64,000 nucleotides of DNA from Burhinus oedicnemus. Its lineage: Eukaryota; Chordata; Aves; Charadriiformes; Burhinidae. Below the pieces are notes generated by a model. The model saw only the letters and a list, made by a program, of their open reading frames with translations. It was not told where the DNA came from and did not search any database. This document shows, piece after piece, positions 12,985 to 25,647 of the stretch. The stretch covers positions 1,357,947 through 1,421,946 of the forward strand of contig VFFE01007510.1 in assembly GCA_008921705.1 (NCBI GenBank), written 5' to 3'. The number at the start of each line of letters is the position of its first letter. The stretch's first letter is position 1. The position numbers and the translations under genes are program-made.

Positions 12985-13450
12985 ATTCTATGATAACAGA
13001 CGCGCGCCCCACCTGCCGGCAGGACGGCGGGGACCCCCCCTCCCCCGGGACGGGCAGCGAGGACCGCCGCAGCGGCGCTGAGGGCCAGGCGCGGCGGGCA
13101 GCGGCGGGCCGGGCCGTGCCAGGCGCGCAGGCCGCGGGGCGGGAGGGCGCGGCCCGCCGGAGGCTGGCACTCACGGCTCGGCGGCGTCCGGCGGCGCTCG
13201 GTACTTCGGGCGGGCGGGCCGGCGGGCAGGGCGCGGAGCCGTAGGGATCCACGGGAGCCGCCGCTGGGCGGCTCCGTGAGGGAGCCGCCACGGCCGCCCA
13301 CGCCGCGGCAGCCATCTCCGCGGCAGCGCGCGGGCTGGGGGGGGGAAGGGCGGGTCGCGCATGCGCGGGACGGGAGCGCGGGGGCGGCGGTGCCGTTGGC
13401 GGCGGGCGGGCGGCCGTTAGCCCCGCCGCGCCTCAGGGGGGTTTGCCCTT
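12985..13450. promoter_or_regulatory. Isolated CpG island between ZBTB2 and AKAP12
   Basis: About 460 bp of very CpG-dense sequence with AT-richer sequence on both sides. It starts immediately after the CR1 3' end. CpG islands of this kind normally mark promoters, but no known gene start is expected between the 3' ends of ZBTB2 and AKAP12. A - strand ORF with a good start context and a splice donor lies inside it. It may be the promoter of a non-coding RNA or a lineage-specific gene, or simply an orphan island. Confidence 0.6.
13175..13315 (-). other. Candidate first coding exon in orphan CpG island
   Basis: On the - strand an ATG at 13315 opens 47 codons (MAAAAWAAVAAPSRS..., Ala/Pro/Arg-rich). 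A consensus donor GCC|GTGAGT follows at 13175/13174, exactly on a codon boundary. The peptide resembles a GC-driven N-terminus or a transit peptide and matches no protein I can name. No partner exon was identified. GC-rich sequence opens frames easily, so this may be untranslated sequence. Confidence 0.2.
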
Positions 13451-15930
13451 TGTGCCAGTGTCACAGCTGGTGTGAGTGCGGGGACGCCTTCCTCCCCCCG
13501 CCGCCGGTGCTGCGTGTCTGAGGAGCTTCGTGGGCGAGCCCCACCCGATAAGCCGCTACTGGCGTGGGTAGCAGAAATTGCATCCTCCCACTTGGTTTAG
13601 TAACGCCAGTTGTACTTAAAACTGGACTGATGGGGGAAACGTACCGTCTTTCGCCCAGGCCAGAGTGATTTTGAGGCCAGAGTGTAGCTGCCCTGGGCAG
13701 TCCCCAGCGGTAAAGGTGCGTCCCAGAGCAAAGGGCCACGATGTCACTCGTCTTTTCCGAGCTCTGTCTGCTGCAAGCGGAACGAAAGCAAAAACCAGCC
13801 GAAGGAATCGGCTGAACTCCGGAACCAGGTTTCATCTGTGTGCAGAGCTGTGCCGTGCCGCGGGGAGAGCTCAGACTAAACGGGGAGAGAACGAGCGACA
13901 AGTCAGCGGTTACTCAGGAAGCAGCCACCTCAACCATAAAGCTGTGACCGTGCCTCCAAGGACACCACCTTTCCTGTTTTGGGGTGGGGTTTGTTTTTTT
14001 TGTTTTGGTTTGGGTTCTTTCACATTCTGTTAACTGTTTCCTCTTAAGAGAGTGGGAACATACAAGGCACAAAAGAAACACTGAGGCGTTTTATAGCGGA
14101 TTTTCACGTTGCAGAGGTCTCTGTGGTAACTTTGCAAGGCACGTATGTCACTCGGGCAGCTTGCAGTGACAACAGCTTGCAGTCAGACCATGCCCCCGTC
14201 TTAGAGCAAGAGTGGAAGCAGGGGCTTCTGCCTTTCCGTGTCTTTCACAGAGAGAATTGAGGACGCGTGCCTTCTGCTCTGCCAGCCTGGGGGTAGCAGC
14301 TCTCTCATGATAGTGCTTCTCTTAGGGCTCGTGCTCTCCCCTTGCCCCTGCCAGATGAGCAGGAAAAGGTGCTACCGAATGCGGTGTACTTGCTGCATGT
14401 GATCGTTGTATCGATTCTGTTTTCCCCTTCAGGAGCTGTGAGAGATGGATCCTCTTGCTCCTAAAGGAGTTGCTTTCTGCTCCAAAAAGAAGTTGTCCTA
14501 TTAAAAGTTCTCAAGACCTGTGTTTGTGTCTCAGCACAAGTCGTTGGTAGACCCATGAGAAAGTCACCTAGTGTTGCAATGTCGTACAAAACATTTTCCT
14601 GCTTCTGATAGTCCTGCAAGTGAGGGTGAGGTGATGGCTTACTCTGCGTCTGGCCATGCCCTGCGGATGGTCTCCTCCAGAGTGCTTACAGGAGCTGAGG
14701 ATTTGCATGGTGAGAGGAAACAAGTGCAGCTGCTGCTGCCAAGAAGATTTATTTGCTCTGGCGTGTAGCTGCTGGTAGCGGTACTCGCTTGCAGTGCCAC
14801 ACCTCAGTGGTGACTCTTATGTGAGAAACGAGCACATTTGTTGCTCTCAAGGAATGCGATTAAATGTGGCTCTGAAGACCAAGAAACAGGGATACAATAC
14901 CACTGGCACTTAGCAGTGATGTCTCTGCCACTGAGCATAAGGGAGAGAGGTCATTTGCAAGAGAGGAACACTCCAGGCTTTAAGCTGTCTCCTGGATAGC
15001 GTTGAATTGCTCTGAGTGAAGCAGGTGATTTTGCAGAAGCGCCAGCTTGCAAGCAGTACAGAAGAGGGCAGTTCCTCAGTTTGTCTTTAAAACTTACTAG
15101 GTGAGTGCCAAAATCCTTCTTCAATGCTTGATGGGACCAACAGGGTGCACTTAAGATTACACAGGTGAGTTGCTCCAGCTACTCAGAAACCCAAGAGAGA
15201 CTCCAGAGAATAACCAGAGCAAGGCAAGCACCTGCTGAAGAGATGGTTAAGTCCAGGAATGGCACTGCCTGTCCAGCTGACAGGGGTGTTTGTGCCAAAG
15301 GCTTATGCTGCAGCCAGCCACACGGGACCTGTCAAGAAGGCCACAACCCCAGCACTCTCTTAGATTGCAGTTTTGATGCAGAAAAGCCACAACCTGGAAC
15401 AAGTCATCTAAATGTGACCAAGGGGCCACAGTCTGCCCTCCCAAAGAGTTTTTCACCTTGCATCAGGGCTGGGGGTTTTGGACAAGTGTCAACTTGCAAC
15501 CCGGGTGTAAATTTAGGATTAGGGTTGGATTGGGAGAGAAACAGTGGGAGCTTGTTACTGTATGGGGGCTGTAAAGGAGCTGCTGAAGGAAGGGGGAGGC
15601 TGCAAAAAGTCTATGTAACAACGAACGGGTGGAGAGTGTGGGCACAGGACACTGTCTGTTCAGCTGGAATGACACCAAACGAGTATTTCAAGCATTGCAG
15701 CACTAAGCAGAATGAGTTATTCTCCCCTTCTTTCTCTGTCTTCCCTAATTTCAGCTTCAGTTTTCCCTTTCACCTGAGAGCATGTGCGGGAGACACCCCT
15801 GTTTCTGTCCCGGTCTCCTCATAGGAAAGGGGAGAAGGAGGCCGGGGAGTCCTTGCTGGCCCCCATGAGGGGACTGGGTTGAAGTACCTGCTGGGATCTT
15901 GGGTCAGTTGTGCAGACATTTGGATGGAGC
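13451..15930. other. Intergenic region, no recognised gene
   Basis: Mixed-composition sequence in which no protein family or known repeat was recognised. Open frames here lack conserved motifs. One possible small terminal exon of AKAP12 (15717-15773, - strand) is discussed as a finding only. Confidence 0.4.
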
Positions 15931-15939
15931 ACATGTGTA

Positions 15940-16330
15940 GCGATACTGAGCATTAAAGGCATTGTTTTTTAATGACCATGACAAAAAGATGAAGTCTTCA
16001 ACAGAGCAAGTGTTAGCATCCCTGAATTAATCCTCGTGGACAAAGCTCCTGGCTCTGCCACAGCCTTGCCAGTTGTTCTCTAAGACTGGCATCTCTCCAA
16101 ATGGCACATGAATGCTTAGCGCATCTGACAGAAAGAAAACAATTAAAAAAATCTTCATTAATGGCAACTTACTCTCTCAAGACCATCTTATTTTCCCAAG
16201 CAGCTCTCAGAGATGGATATAACGAAGGTCTCAGTTAAGCAAGTGCAGTAAAGAGTCTAGGGAGAGACAATACCTATCATCTTTTCTGATTCAGATTTCA
16301 CTGAAGTGCAAAATACTTTGGGAGTGAGGC
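15940..16330. repeat. Dispersed repeat copy A (partner at 28700-29090)
   Basis: Base-by-base reading shows extended similarity in the same orientation to 28700-29090. Shared stretches include CATTAAAGGCATTG, GTTCTCTAAGACTGGCA, ATGGCAACTTACTCTCTCAA, TTATTTTCCCAAGCAG and TTAAGCAAGTGCAGTAAA, with scattered substitutions and small indels between. This is an old interspersed repeat or segmental duplicate. It lies directly beside the ERV remnant, so it may be part of that element's 3' region or LTR. The family name is not known to me. Confidence 0.8.
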
Positions 16331-16499
16331 GCTCCATCTTTACCATGGAAAAAAACACTCATGCTCTTTTGAATTTTCAAAAAGCTTTACTAGAGGGGAA
16401 GTGTATTTGCCCTCATGATGACCCCACTGCCCAGCTTCATGCTCTTCCTGTAAAAACATAATCTCTGGTTTCCTATTAAAAATGAGGTTTTCTTTTCAT

Positions 16500-18290
16500 A
16501 ATTCTTTAACAGTAGTCGTATTGTTATATATGACTGCATTCTTACACAAAATTCTGCTGTGATTTGGAGCCCAAAGTGATGGGGTGTTGCGTGGATCCAG
16601 GCAGCTGCTGTTGCTCTAGTCCCCAGTATCCCTTCTGTCCCACCTGGACATGGAGTGAGAGCGTCCGCATAAGGTGGATGAGTCCCAGTGACTGATACAC
16701 ATTTATGGTTTTCTTTAACAGCTCTCTGGGGGCCTCGTTATGCTGTGGGGTCCATTCCCAGATTGCATTTTTCTTTAGTAAGTTATGGAGTGGTCAGGCT
16801 GTTATACTAAATCCTGGATCATATGCCCTTCAAGATTCTAAAGTCCCTAGCATGGTGCATAGCTCCTTTCTTATTCTGGGGCAGGGGGAACCATTGGATT
16901 TCTTGTAGTACCTTATCGGGGGCTGTTTTCCTCCCACCTATCCATGTGACTCCCCAAAAGATGAATTCGTGACTGGCCCTTTGTTTCTGTTCTCTGGTAT
17001 CTCTGCCCCAGTTGACTGTGGGCGTGTTGTGGCAAGTGCCTGTAGCCTGTTTGCAGGTTCTGCGAAGTGGCCACCTCTTAAGACATCACCGATGCACTGC
17101 CCCACAGTGACCTCTTGTGGAAATTTTAACATTTCCAGCTGTTTAGCCAATGTAGCGTGAGCTTACAGGTACGGTCGGCCTATGGTTTAAGCCTTGCGAT
17201 AGGCGAGTAAATGTATACTGGAGTCTCTGCCAGATGAAAGCAAACCTGCGGAGCTTGGGATTGCTCTGAAAGCAAATCTGCCTCCGGTGCTGGCGTCATA
17301 CAAAACCGTATCTTTCACATCCATACTTGCCATCCATCGTTAGGAGGATTGACTATATCAGCTATGCTGGGAGCAGCCGCAGTGAGCAGTTTGGCAGCAG
17401 TCAGGCCTCCGTAATCTGCTGTTAGTTGCCACTTGCCATTAGGCTTGTTTTGAGCCCATACAGGAGACTTGTAGGGGGATGAGACTTGCCAGTGATTCCC
17501 TGTTCTTTCACATGTTTTGTCAATTCAGTAAGAGGATGGATGGCATCAGGTGGGAACTTGCCATGTGGAGTGCTAACCAGATTGCTATGGGCTAAGGCGG
17601 CATCTGTTTGAAACAGGCTAACAGGGATGCATCGCTGTGAGGCAAACTGTGCAGTAAAGGTTGTCCTTGTTTACTGTTTTCCCCATGGGTCCACCCACAA
17701 CTGGCCCTTCAGTAAAGGCATACCTGAAAGGCACCTATTGTGAGGACCTAAGAGTAAGGTCAGATGGACTGCTGGTCCCTTAGACAGAATTAATTTAGCC
17801 CTGGCCAGTGGGCGGGTAGTGACTTGCCCATGGACACCTACAATTGAAACGAATTGTTTGCTAAGTGGAGACTGTCCTTGCTAAGTGCCCTTATCTACCA
17901 TCTTCTGTGTTGTAAAGCAATGGTCATTAACTACCACCATCACCTTGGTACTTGAATCCTTAGCAGGGCAAGTAGCAGCTGCTTGGACTGGCACAGTATC
18001 AAGCCCTGGACCTTGGTTTCCTGCATATCCATGGTCTAGGGTCAGTGCTGATAGATGTGGGTATCCCAGAGCTCACACCCCTAAAATCCTCTGCCTTAGT
18101 TATTACTTTCTTAAGTTGGACTGTGTCACCACCATCCCTGAGTATGGATCCCAGAGAACTGTCATGAATAGTTGATGAGGAAGACTCAGCCAATTGCTGT
18201 AAAACAGGTACTGTCAGCATATTTAACTGACTCGGAGGTTGCTCTTTACTTACATTTTCCATAACCACTTATGCTCAGCGGTCACTGTGG
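16500..18290 (-). mobile_element. Endogenous retrovirus pol remnant, class III (ERVL-like)
   Basis: Read on the - strand, broken frames show retroviral pol order from right to left. A protease-like stretch is at about 17.7-17.9 kb. Reverse-transcriptase start motifs follow (KPNGKWQLTADYGGL, then TAAAPSIADIV) at about 17.3-17.5 kb. Next is the RT connection LGVTWIGGK at about 16.93 kb, and last an RNase H-like segment near 16.55-16.7 kb. The RT wording (TADYGGL, AAAPSI) fits the ERVL/spuma-like group. Many stop codons and frameshifts show it is long dead, and no flanking LTR pair was identified. Confidence 0.7.
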
Positions 18291-18299
18291 GTGCTCCTC

Positions 18300-18850
18300 T
18301 ATTTCCCCATTTTGCTTTCTCCTTTTTTGCATAGAGGCAGGCTAGCTCTTTTCCATTACAGTTACTTTAGCTGAGGTTCTCCTCTGGTTTTTATCATTTG
18401 TGGTATAAACTGATATATCTGCTAACGTACGCCAGAGGACCTCTTGAGATGTATTACTACTTAACCTTGGCTAAGGCTAGTGATTTCAATGCTCCCTCTG
18501 CTCCCTCTGCATCGTGCTACAGGTGTCCCCTCTATCACCCCAGGAAGCAGGAGAGCCTCAGCAGCCCGGCTGCTGGTGGATCTGCTTCCAAAAGCTTTGT
18601 GGGATATGCTCATGTGTTCCTGCTTTCCAGCTCAGAAGTTTGGTCTACACCTTTCCTGTGCCTTGTTGCAGTTAGTTTGGAAGACTTTCATGCTTACCAG
18701 AAACCCCCGGTTACTTTTGCAAGGTTGCAGAGGCAGCAGACCCAATCTTTTTCTGGCCTCGGTATCCAGCGTACATGCCGCTCTTTCTGCAGCCGAAAGG
18801 CGCTGCTCCCTGCACACATCAGGCCTTTCGCAGGAGCTGTGCCTTACGGC
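18300..18850 (-). mobile_element. Possible gag part of the same ERV remnant
   Basis: Sequence directly upstream (on the - strand) of the pol remnant contains short open segments in shifting frames, of the length and polar composition expected for a decayed gag. No major homology region or zinc knuckle could be pinned down, so this call rests mostly on position. It could be unrelated sequence. Confidence 0.35.
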
Positions 18851-19279
18851 AGCACCTGAGCAGGAGCTGAGTGAGCAGCTGCTGTGGGTCTGGACCCTAT
18901 TTCTGCTGTTGCCTTATCCTTCCCTGACTTGGTTCGGACTGACACTGAATATAGCTAGCAATCCAGAACTGAACCTGCATTTTCGCTTCAGAGATCACTG
19001 AAGGAGCTTATTATTTCACATGCGCATTTTGTACACATACATCACTGATGCAAGTTAGTGCTGTCGTGCATTTTCCTCTTTAACAGCTCTCCAGGCTGGA
19101 TGGAAGCTCACCTACCAAGAAAGATAACAGCTACAGGTTGCTGCCTTTGCCACATCAATTTCTCCAGCTTTTGGGGTGTTATGAAACAGAAAGTGTGGTC
19201 CTACGGGCATTTGGGGGGCAATCCATGTCGACTTGTGTGAAACCAGTTGAGCCTCCTTTTGGCTGGCTGAACGGCAAGC

Positions 19280-19460
19280 CGTGAGTTTGCAGAAGACAGC
19301 GCTAGATGGTGCAGTCACACCAGTGCAACCACCCAGGCGTCCTGGCTCGCTGGCCCGCGGCCCTTCACAGGCACAGGCACTGCACATCCCAAAGAGCATT
19401 TCCCGAACAGCATTCCTATACCGAGGGGCTGCAATGGGAAGCCAAAGAGGGGCAGAAAGG
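19280..19460. repeat. Dispersed repeat B, copy 1
   Basis: The stretch GATGGTGCAGTCACACCAGT with its flanks matches 27016-27040 in the same orientation. The following CCCAAAGAGCATTT and GAGGGGCT blocks match 43890-43920. The three copies appear to be members of one old interspersed repeat family, each covering a different part. The family is not identified. Confidence 0.6.
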
Positions 19461-19824
19461 ACTCTCGCAGCCCTGCCTTGCAGCAGGCTTGCCCCAGGGA
19501 GCGGGGCCCTTTGCACAGTGGGACATAGAGCACCCAAAAGCACGAAGTCCCGAGGCTTGCAGCGTCAGGTACACAAGGGGGCACCTTTTCGCATCTTCAC
19601 TGATGAGAAAAAAATTTCCTTAAACTGTCTCACCTGGCTGAGACAAGGACCAGGCTGGTTCCTTGGTGTCACTCAACCATTCAGAAGGCAGGAGACAGTA
19701 CTTTCACTGCCACTGACCTGCCCTTGTCCTCAGCATCTTGGCGGGGACACTGTGTTATGGGAAGAGCTGTGGAAGGGCCTTGAATGAGTATCTGTCTTTC
19801 CCACTGTAAGCACTTTAGGATAGT

Positions 19825-19874
<50 letters not shown>
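19825..19874. repeat. (GATA)n microsatellite
   Basis: About twelve perfect tandem copies of GATA (also readable as TAGA). Long GATA arrays are usually polymorphic. Confidence 0.97.
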
Positions 19875-19875
<1 letters not shown>

Positions 19876-20383
19876 GGGAATAGATGTTCTGTAGGGTGAG
19901 AGAGCCAGACAGTTTCCTAAACTCCAGGATGCATCACTGTTCTTGAAATTTTTGCCTCTGTGGAGAAAGGGAAGCCTTTCTCTGGGTCTGAGCAGCCAGT
20001 TCCTGCAGGAAGAGATGCTGGAGGCAGGTGGTAGTAATGGAGAGCAGCAAAGAGCAAAGAACAGCATCCTCAGTGAGCAGCCCCTAGGATGCCCAGGCAT
20101 GACAGGTCCTCCTGGCCCTCAGTGAGGAGAACAGGACGGGAAGGAGAGATGAGCCTCGAGCAGGTGTTTTGTGTCCCCCACACTCTGTTGGCAGCTGACA
20201 AACAGGCAGCAGAGAAGCTTCAGTGGGGTGGAAACACCAGCATTTCCCTGCACGCTGTGTTCCAGCTACGCCAGGGAAGTGCAAGGCCAAGGGGAAGTAA
20301 CTTTGGGCTTCGGTGTGGCTGCTGCAGTTCCCTGTCCCCAGGGCCAGAGAGGAGACAGAGCCTGAGCATGTTCTGCCAGTGGG

Positions 20384-20439
20384 AGTGTGTACATGTATGC
20401 ATGCACGCGTGTGCGTGCACACACACACACACACACAAA
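20384..20439. repeat. TG/CA-rich microsatellite
   Basis: A compound alternating purine-pyrimidine tract: TGTGTACATGTATGCATGCA, then CGCGTGTGCGTG and about ten CA units. Such alternation can adopt Z-DNA in vitro. Confidence 0.85.
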
Positions 20440-23400
20440 CAGAGCGTAACCAAATATCCAACTGCTTCTCCAGCCTGGAGCACCTCCTTCCGAGGGGCAT
20501 GAGAAACATTAATTCTCCAAGCATCAGCACTGCTACTGCCTCTAGTTAATTTTCTCTGCTTAAAAAACAGTCTCCCTTTAGGGACACTGTTCCCGTGGTT
20601 TGGCTACATTTTGAATTCACAACAGAAAAAAAAGTGTAGCATTTTCCCCGGAACATTAAAACAGGCTAACCTCAGCACTGTGCATTCGACAGTCTATTTT
20701 AAGCTCTTCTGAGCTGAAGAACCATCAATATTTCAGTCTAGCTCATTTAGAATTCAAACATAACCTTAGAAACTTTGGGCTGTGTCCTATATCTAGAGTA
20801 GGAGCCAGTTAGATGGTTTTGGTGTCTCCCTATTACTTAAGAAAATAGGTAATGAGGGGAAAAACTGAGCTACATTGAACTTTGCACTTCACAGACCATA
20901 ATTGGTTGTCCAGATACTTTAATATTTCTTTTTCTTAGCAGATTTTAAAAACTCTTAGCCCCTCTTTTCCTGCAGAAGGGAAAAGCACTAGCTTCACAGC
21001 ATCTCTGGTTCATTGCTAAGCAAAGATATGAACTTATCTTTAAAGTGAAGATATTCTTACTTCAGATGTTCATATGTATGTATAAACATTCTTTTAAAAG
21101 GACTTCATCACAGAGATGTCACTGTGGCCATAAAGCCTCCATCTGCTGCAGCAAAGTAGTTATTGATGGACTTTATTTGTTATAAATCTAGTTTTCTCTC
21201 CACCATGTACAGAGGGAACTTACTTCATTTGAGGGTTTTGTTGGGGGTTTTTTGTTTTGTTTTGTGTGGGGTTTTGGGGAGGTGGGTGTGGAGTTTTTGA
21301 TGAGGAGGGTTTGTACATAGCAATGAGTGGTTCAGAACATTTCTGTCTGGAGAAGCAGCCCATGGTCACAGCAGGCTCGAGTTCTGGAAAAGCATATTGG
21401 GTTAAAATGCAGTTGGCTTGAGGACAGAGAGTATAAAAGTTCAGTACATAAAACAAACTCCATAGCCAGTATAGTGTATTTTCTGGCTACAGGACATAAG
21501 GTAGAGAATAAAGAAACAAGATCCCACCTTTTCCCTTCCATTTCCCACTTGTCTGTGCAGAGCGGGATCCACAGCCCCCAGGAAGCTCTCACACTTTGCA
21601 TGCCATCCTACTTCCCCCAGCTGCTCTGGAGGAGCTGTTTTACTTCCTTGTGTTGCTTCAAACAGGTCACAAATTAACGTTCAATAAAAGCACTCACTTT
21701 TTTTCAATTCATTTCAGTCTTTTTCTGTTTTTGAAACAGATTGTGAAGCCTCTCTGATTTTATTCTAATGCCAAGTTTGTCATAATAAACAGTTTTATTT
21801 CCTGTAACAGCAATCTTATATCGCTTGATACATGTTTGTCTCTGCTCCTGCAGTCCAACTGTGCTGTTGTTCTTCCTTGCATGTTGTCAGTACCACTCAC
21901 TGCCACTTTCCTGCTAGTTGTACCTTGCCACTCAATGGGGACAATTAATCAATGCTTTACATAGTTTACAACTCAAAATTCAAGAGGCGTTACATTATTT
22001 TTCAGTGATGTGCCAAGGTTCCTTGTTTCTATGGTATGTTATAGAAATATAACAGGTTCGTTTGCCATCGCGCATCATCACTGTGCTCCTGTATGTTAGC
22101 CACAACTGAAAATAGAAGTTTTTGAAGTCTTCAGCAAAATCATCTCTGCTGCTTACATTGTAAGGTTTGATGCTCCCCAGTGACCCAAGCTCTTAATAAG
22201 AAAGCAAAACCAAAATGTGATGTCTCTTTTATTGCAAAAATAAATAACTAATAAATAACAGGAATGTCCAGAGCCTTGAGACACATCAAAAGATGATTAC
22301 AGAAAGAAGTATTGTATCTGTTCTTTCCATGAGCAACTACTGGTTGTGAGTGAAAGAAAACAAAATAGTAATTTCAACATAGTCAATATGCTGCCATAGT
22401 GAATATAAGCCTACTTCTACCAATCAATATCAATACTGGTTTAAAGGGTTTGTCTGGTGTTGTTTTTTTTTTAATTATCTTGTATGAAGAACTGTAAGCA
22501 ATACGCTCAGGCTTTGCCACGCCATTCGTACTGATGCAGGTTCCTCCCCTGCATCTGCGAGGCATTAACTGACTTTACTGTGGGGAGGAGAGAGGATATA
22601 TGAGCTTGAATCCAATTGCAGGATCAAGACAGATTATGCAAAAATCCAATAAAAGCATTTCCCCAGCAGGGAGACTTATGCCAAATACAATAATGCTATT
22701 TTCAAGATTTTTCAGCAATTATTCTAGTTTAGAAGAATTCGTGTCAGCTCCAGAATAATGGGCAGGTCATATTTATCTTTGTAATTCTTAATTGCTCTCA
22801 TGAAATCTTAGTGAAAACACCATCTGGGAGATAAAAACCCCAAATGTATTTGGGCTAAGAAAAGTTCCCTCTGAACCAACACCCACATTGCCGCCAGTGC
22901 CTGTGGGAAGGCTACCTTTCCAGTCAGCATCTCAAACAGTTTGGCTGACATTTCCCCTTTGCCCTATCTTCCCCAAGCACAGCCTTCCCTCAGAGCTGTG
23001 AGTAACCCTCCAGCCTCCTTTGCTTTAGTGAGCCAGACTTGAGAACTTCACTTTTTTCGGCCACCTCTTCAACTACAAAAGTGAGTGAAATTCAAATCGC
23101 CAGGTCAGCCTCCTCCCATGTTTGCTCTCCTCCCTTGATGCCTTGCCAGAGGGTCCTGGCACGCACAAGAGGTGATCTTAGCACTGGTAGCCGTGGCCAG
23201 ATGCACAATTGTGCGAAACTCACACTCACCCCCAACACTGTATGGAGGGGAGACAACCCGGGACCCTGGATTGACTTGGGTCTGGGCACCCTTAAGCCCT
23301 GGGCATGTGCTATCCAGGTAGCTACTCTCAAATATTGGCCGAGCATCACCTCTCTCTGTCTTTTAGTCTGCGAGCCTCATGGCTACCACTGGAAAGGTGA

Positions 23401-25647
23401 AAAGGAGAAGTGTTAGTACAGGCAGTTATGTGTCAGGTCTTTTGCTTCTTACAGCTGTTTCTATGGGAAATGATAGGCACTGCTGACTATGTCATGCTGA
23501 CCCTGGGACTGTCTACTGAAAATCTCCTAGAAATGAGTTTAGAAGTTCATAAGGAACCTGCTTGCCAAGCGGAGAGACAGATAGCTCAAGCAGGGGAGAG
23601 GAGCTGGCATCACTGCAAGGCCGAGGGTCCACAGAAGACTACAAGGGGACATTCACATGAGGAGGAGGTGGGGATTACTGTTGGGCTGCTTCCCGAAGGC
23701 TTCTTGGGATGTCTGCCTTTCAGGACAGCAGCTGGCTTGTAAATTCCTTGTAGTTTTTTACAAGTCCCTCTTGTCTAGCTGCTTAGAGGAAAAGGCGTCT
23801 TGCTGGTTATTCTTTCTAGTCTGGTGCCTTTGTAGGAGGGACAGGGACATACCTGTAGGCTAGATTATGAGGACAGGGTCAAGTTGCTGCAGGACTTCAC
23901 ATGGAGATCACGCCCAGGAAGCAGCTCCCATGGCGTATTGGACTTCTGCTTCCCTCATTTCATCCTATCATCAGTCCCAGCACCAAGGACTGAGGCATGA
24001 GGGTTTTTCAAGCTCTGGAAACAGATGTTATTTTTCAAGCTGGAACAGGAGACACTTCTTAAAAATGTTCCTCCAATTTTAAAGAGTCGAGAGTATTTTT
24101 TCAAGAGGATGTTGGAGCAGAACAGCCACAGGCCTTTACTACACCCTTATCTTTCATTCACACTTTTGCAAAGACTAACTTTAGTGTCCGACTAGAAATG
24201 ACATCAGCCCTAAATTAGATATTAATATTGTGGTGGCCAAGCTTCCATCTTGTTTGCAGCATCTTAAAATGTTCACAGAGCCAAGAGTCACCTTCTTTTA
24301 CCACACTTTATCTCCCTGAAATCAGGACTCCAAACCCTGTGCTTCCAATCCCACCGGCCTTCTGCTTCACGTTGCTCCTCATTACAAACCATATCCTTCC
24401 TCGCAGGGCCATCAGCCTCCTCAGGCCTGCTCCCCTCCCATGTGGCAGTGTGAATGACAAACACACAGCGTTCCAAATCCAGACACGACCATCTCAGGAA
24501 TCCGCTATGCTTTTGGCAAGCTGTCTGCCTATCCCCAGGCACTTGCTGTATCCAAGCTGTGCAGGTTCCTCAATGAGCACAGCTGCCTCCCGTATGCTCT
24601 GGATCTGAATGCGAAAGCCAGATCCACTTCCATAGCTTGAGCTAATAGGCAGGATACTGGAGCTATTGCCAATAAAACAGCCTTACAAAAAAGAAAACAG
24701 CACACAAACCTCTCTGGGATGCAAGAGGCTTGGTCTCCAGTACCTACTTACATGCCTGTTTAGGGACTTCAGGTTAACCAGTAGCGTATGAGCCCCCTGA
24801 CGCAATATGAAAGCAAGGAGAGGGACAGGCACCCTGCAGCGTTTTGACATCCCTGCCTTTGCTGTGACCAGTGCATTTGCAGATACTGGATTTAGCATCT
24901 TAGCTGAGATAGGAAGGTAAACATGTAGCTTTACAAAGTGAGTTCAGTGTGAATCTATGCAAGTCTTTTGAGATACAAATGCCGCTAAACATCCTCAGCC
25001 ACAGAACATAGCTTGAAAAACTTTGTGTCTGAAGTCCAAGGTCTGTGAACATAAATCACAAGCACCTCCGGATGTTGGGTGCCATGAGGAGTATAGCCCA
25101 GCTAAGCAGAAGTGGGGGAGCCTAGCAAGTACCAGTTATGGGTATCTTAAGGTCCTTAATCTACTAGTCTATGCCAAATTGTTGCTTTGTTTATTTTTTT
25201 TATACTTCAGTTACACGGGCAAGGCCTACGATTTACTAGTTTTTCATTCTCGTTCACTGAATACTGTTATCTATCTTGAAGGCAATGGAGGTTTTTTTTC
25301 TTTCACAGTATTTTGTGAAGTGCCTTATTCTTATTACTTCTTCTGAAGTATACCTATTTTACAGAAACTTACAACCAAATCGCAGTTTAATTCTGTAATT
25401 AGTTCTGTTGTAGTAAAATTGATATTAACTAGAAAAATGAAGCGTAAAATGTAATTGAAGCAACCAAGGAAACCTGCTGCTGCTAAAGTCCTCTATACTA
25501 CCCCAACCCTATTTAATTATTTACCTAATATTAAAATATAGAAATAGTAACTAGACATGATTAATCTGCCATTCAATTAAGGAACTAACTGCTAGACAAT
25601 GTAGCTTTGTTGATACGTAGGATATTTCTGTTAAGAGAGTGATGAAC
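20440..25647. other. Intergenic region, no recognised gene
   Basis: No conserved protein motif, RNA gene or well-preserved transposon was recognised on either strand. Short ORFs are scattered and of chance-like composition. If the AKAP12 terminal exon and 3'UTR lie close to the main gene they should fall in this interval or in 26-29.5 kb, but they could not be placed. Confidence 0.4.

Noticed and set aside
20384..20439. Repeated short units that could suggest a CRISPR-like or regulatory array
   Set aside because: Simple CA/TG dinucleotide repeat without spacers; a eukaryotic microsatellite.
23380..23412. Strong acceptor (TTCACCTTTCCAG on the - strand) as the start of the AKAP12 last exon
   Set aside because: In the required phase it gives one codon and then TAG, with no resemblance to the AKAP12 C-terminus. 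Probably a decoy site.
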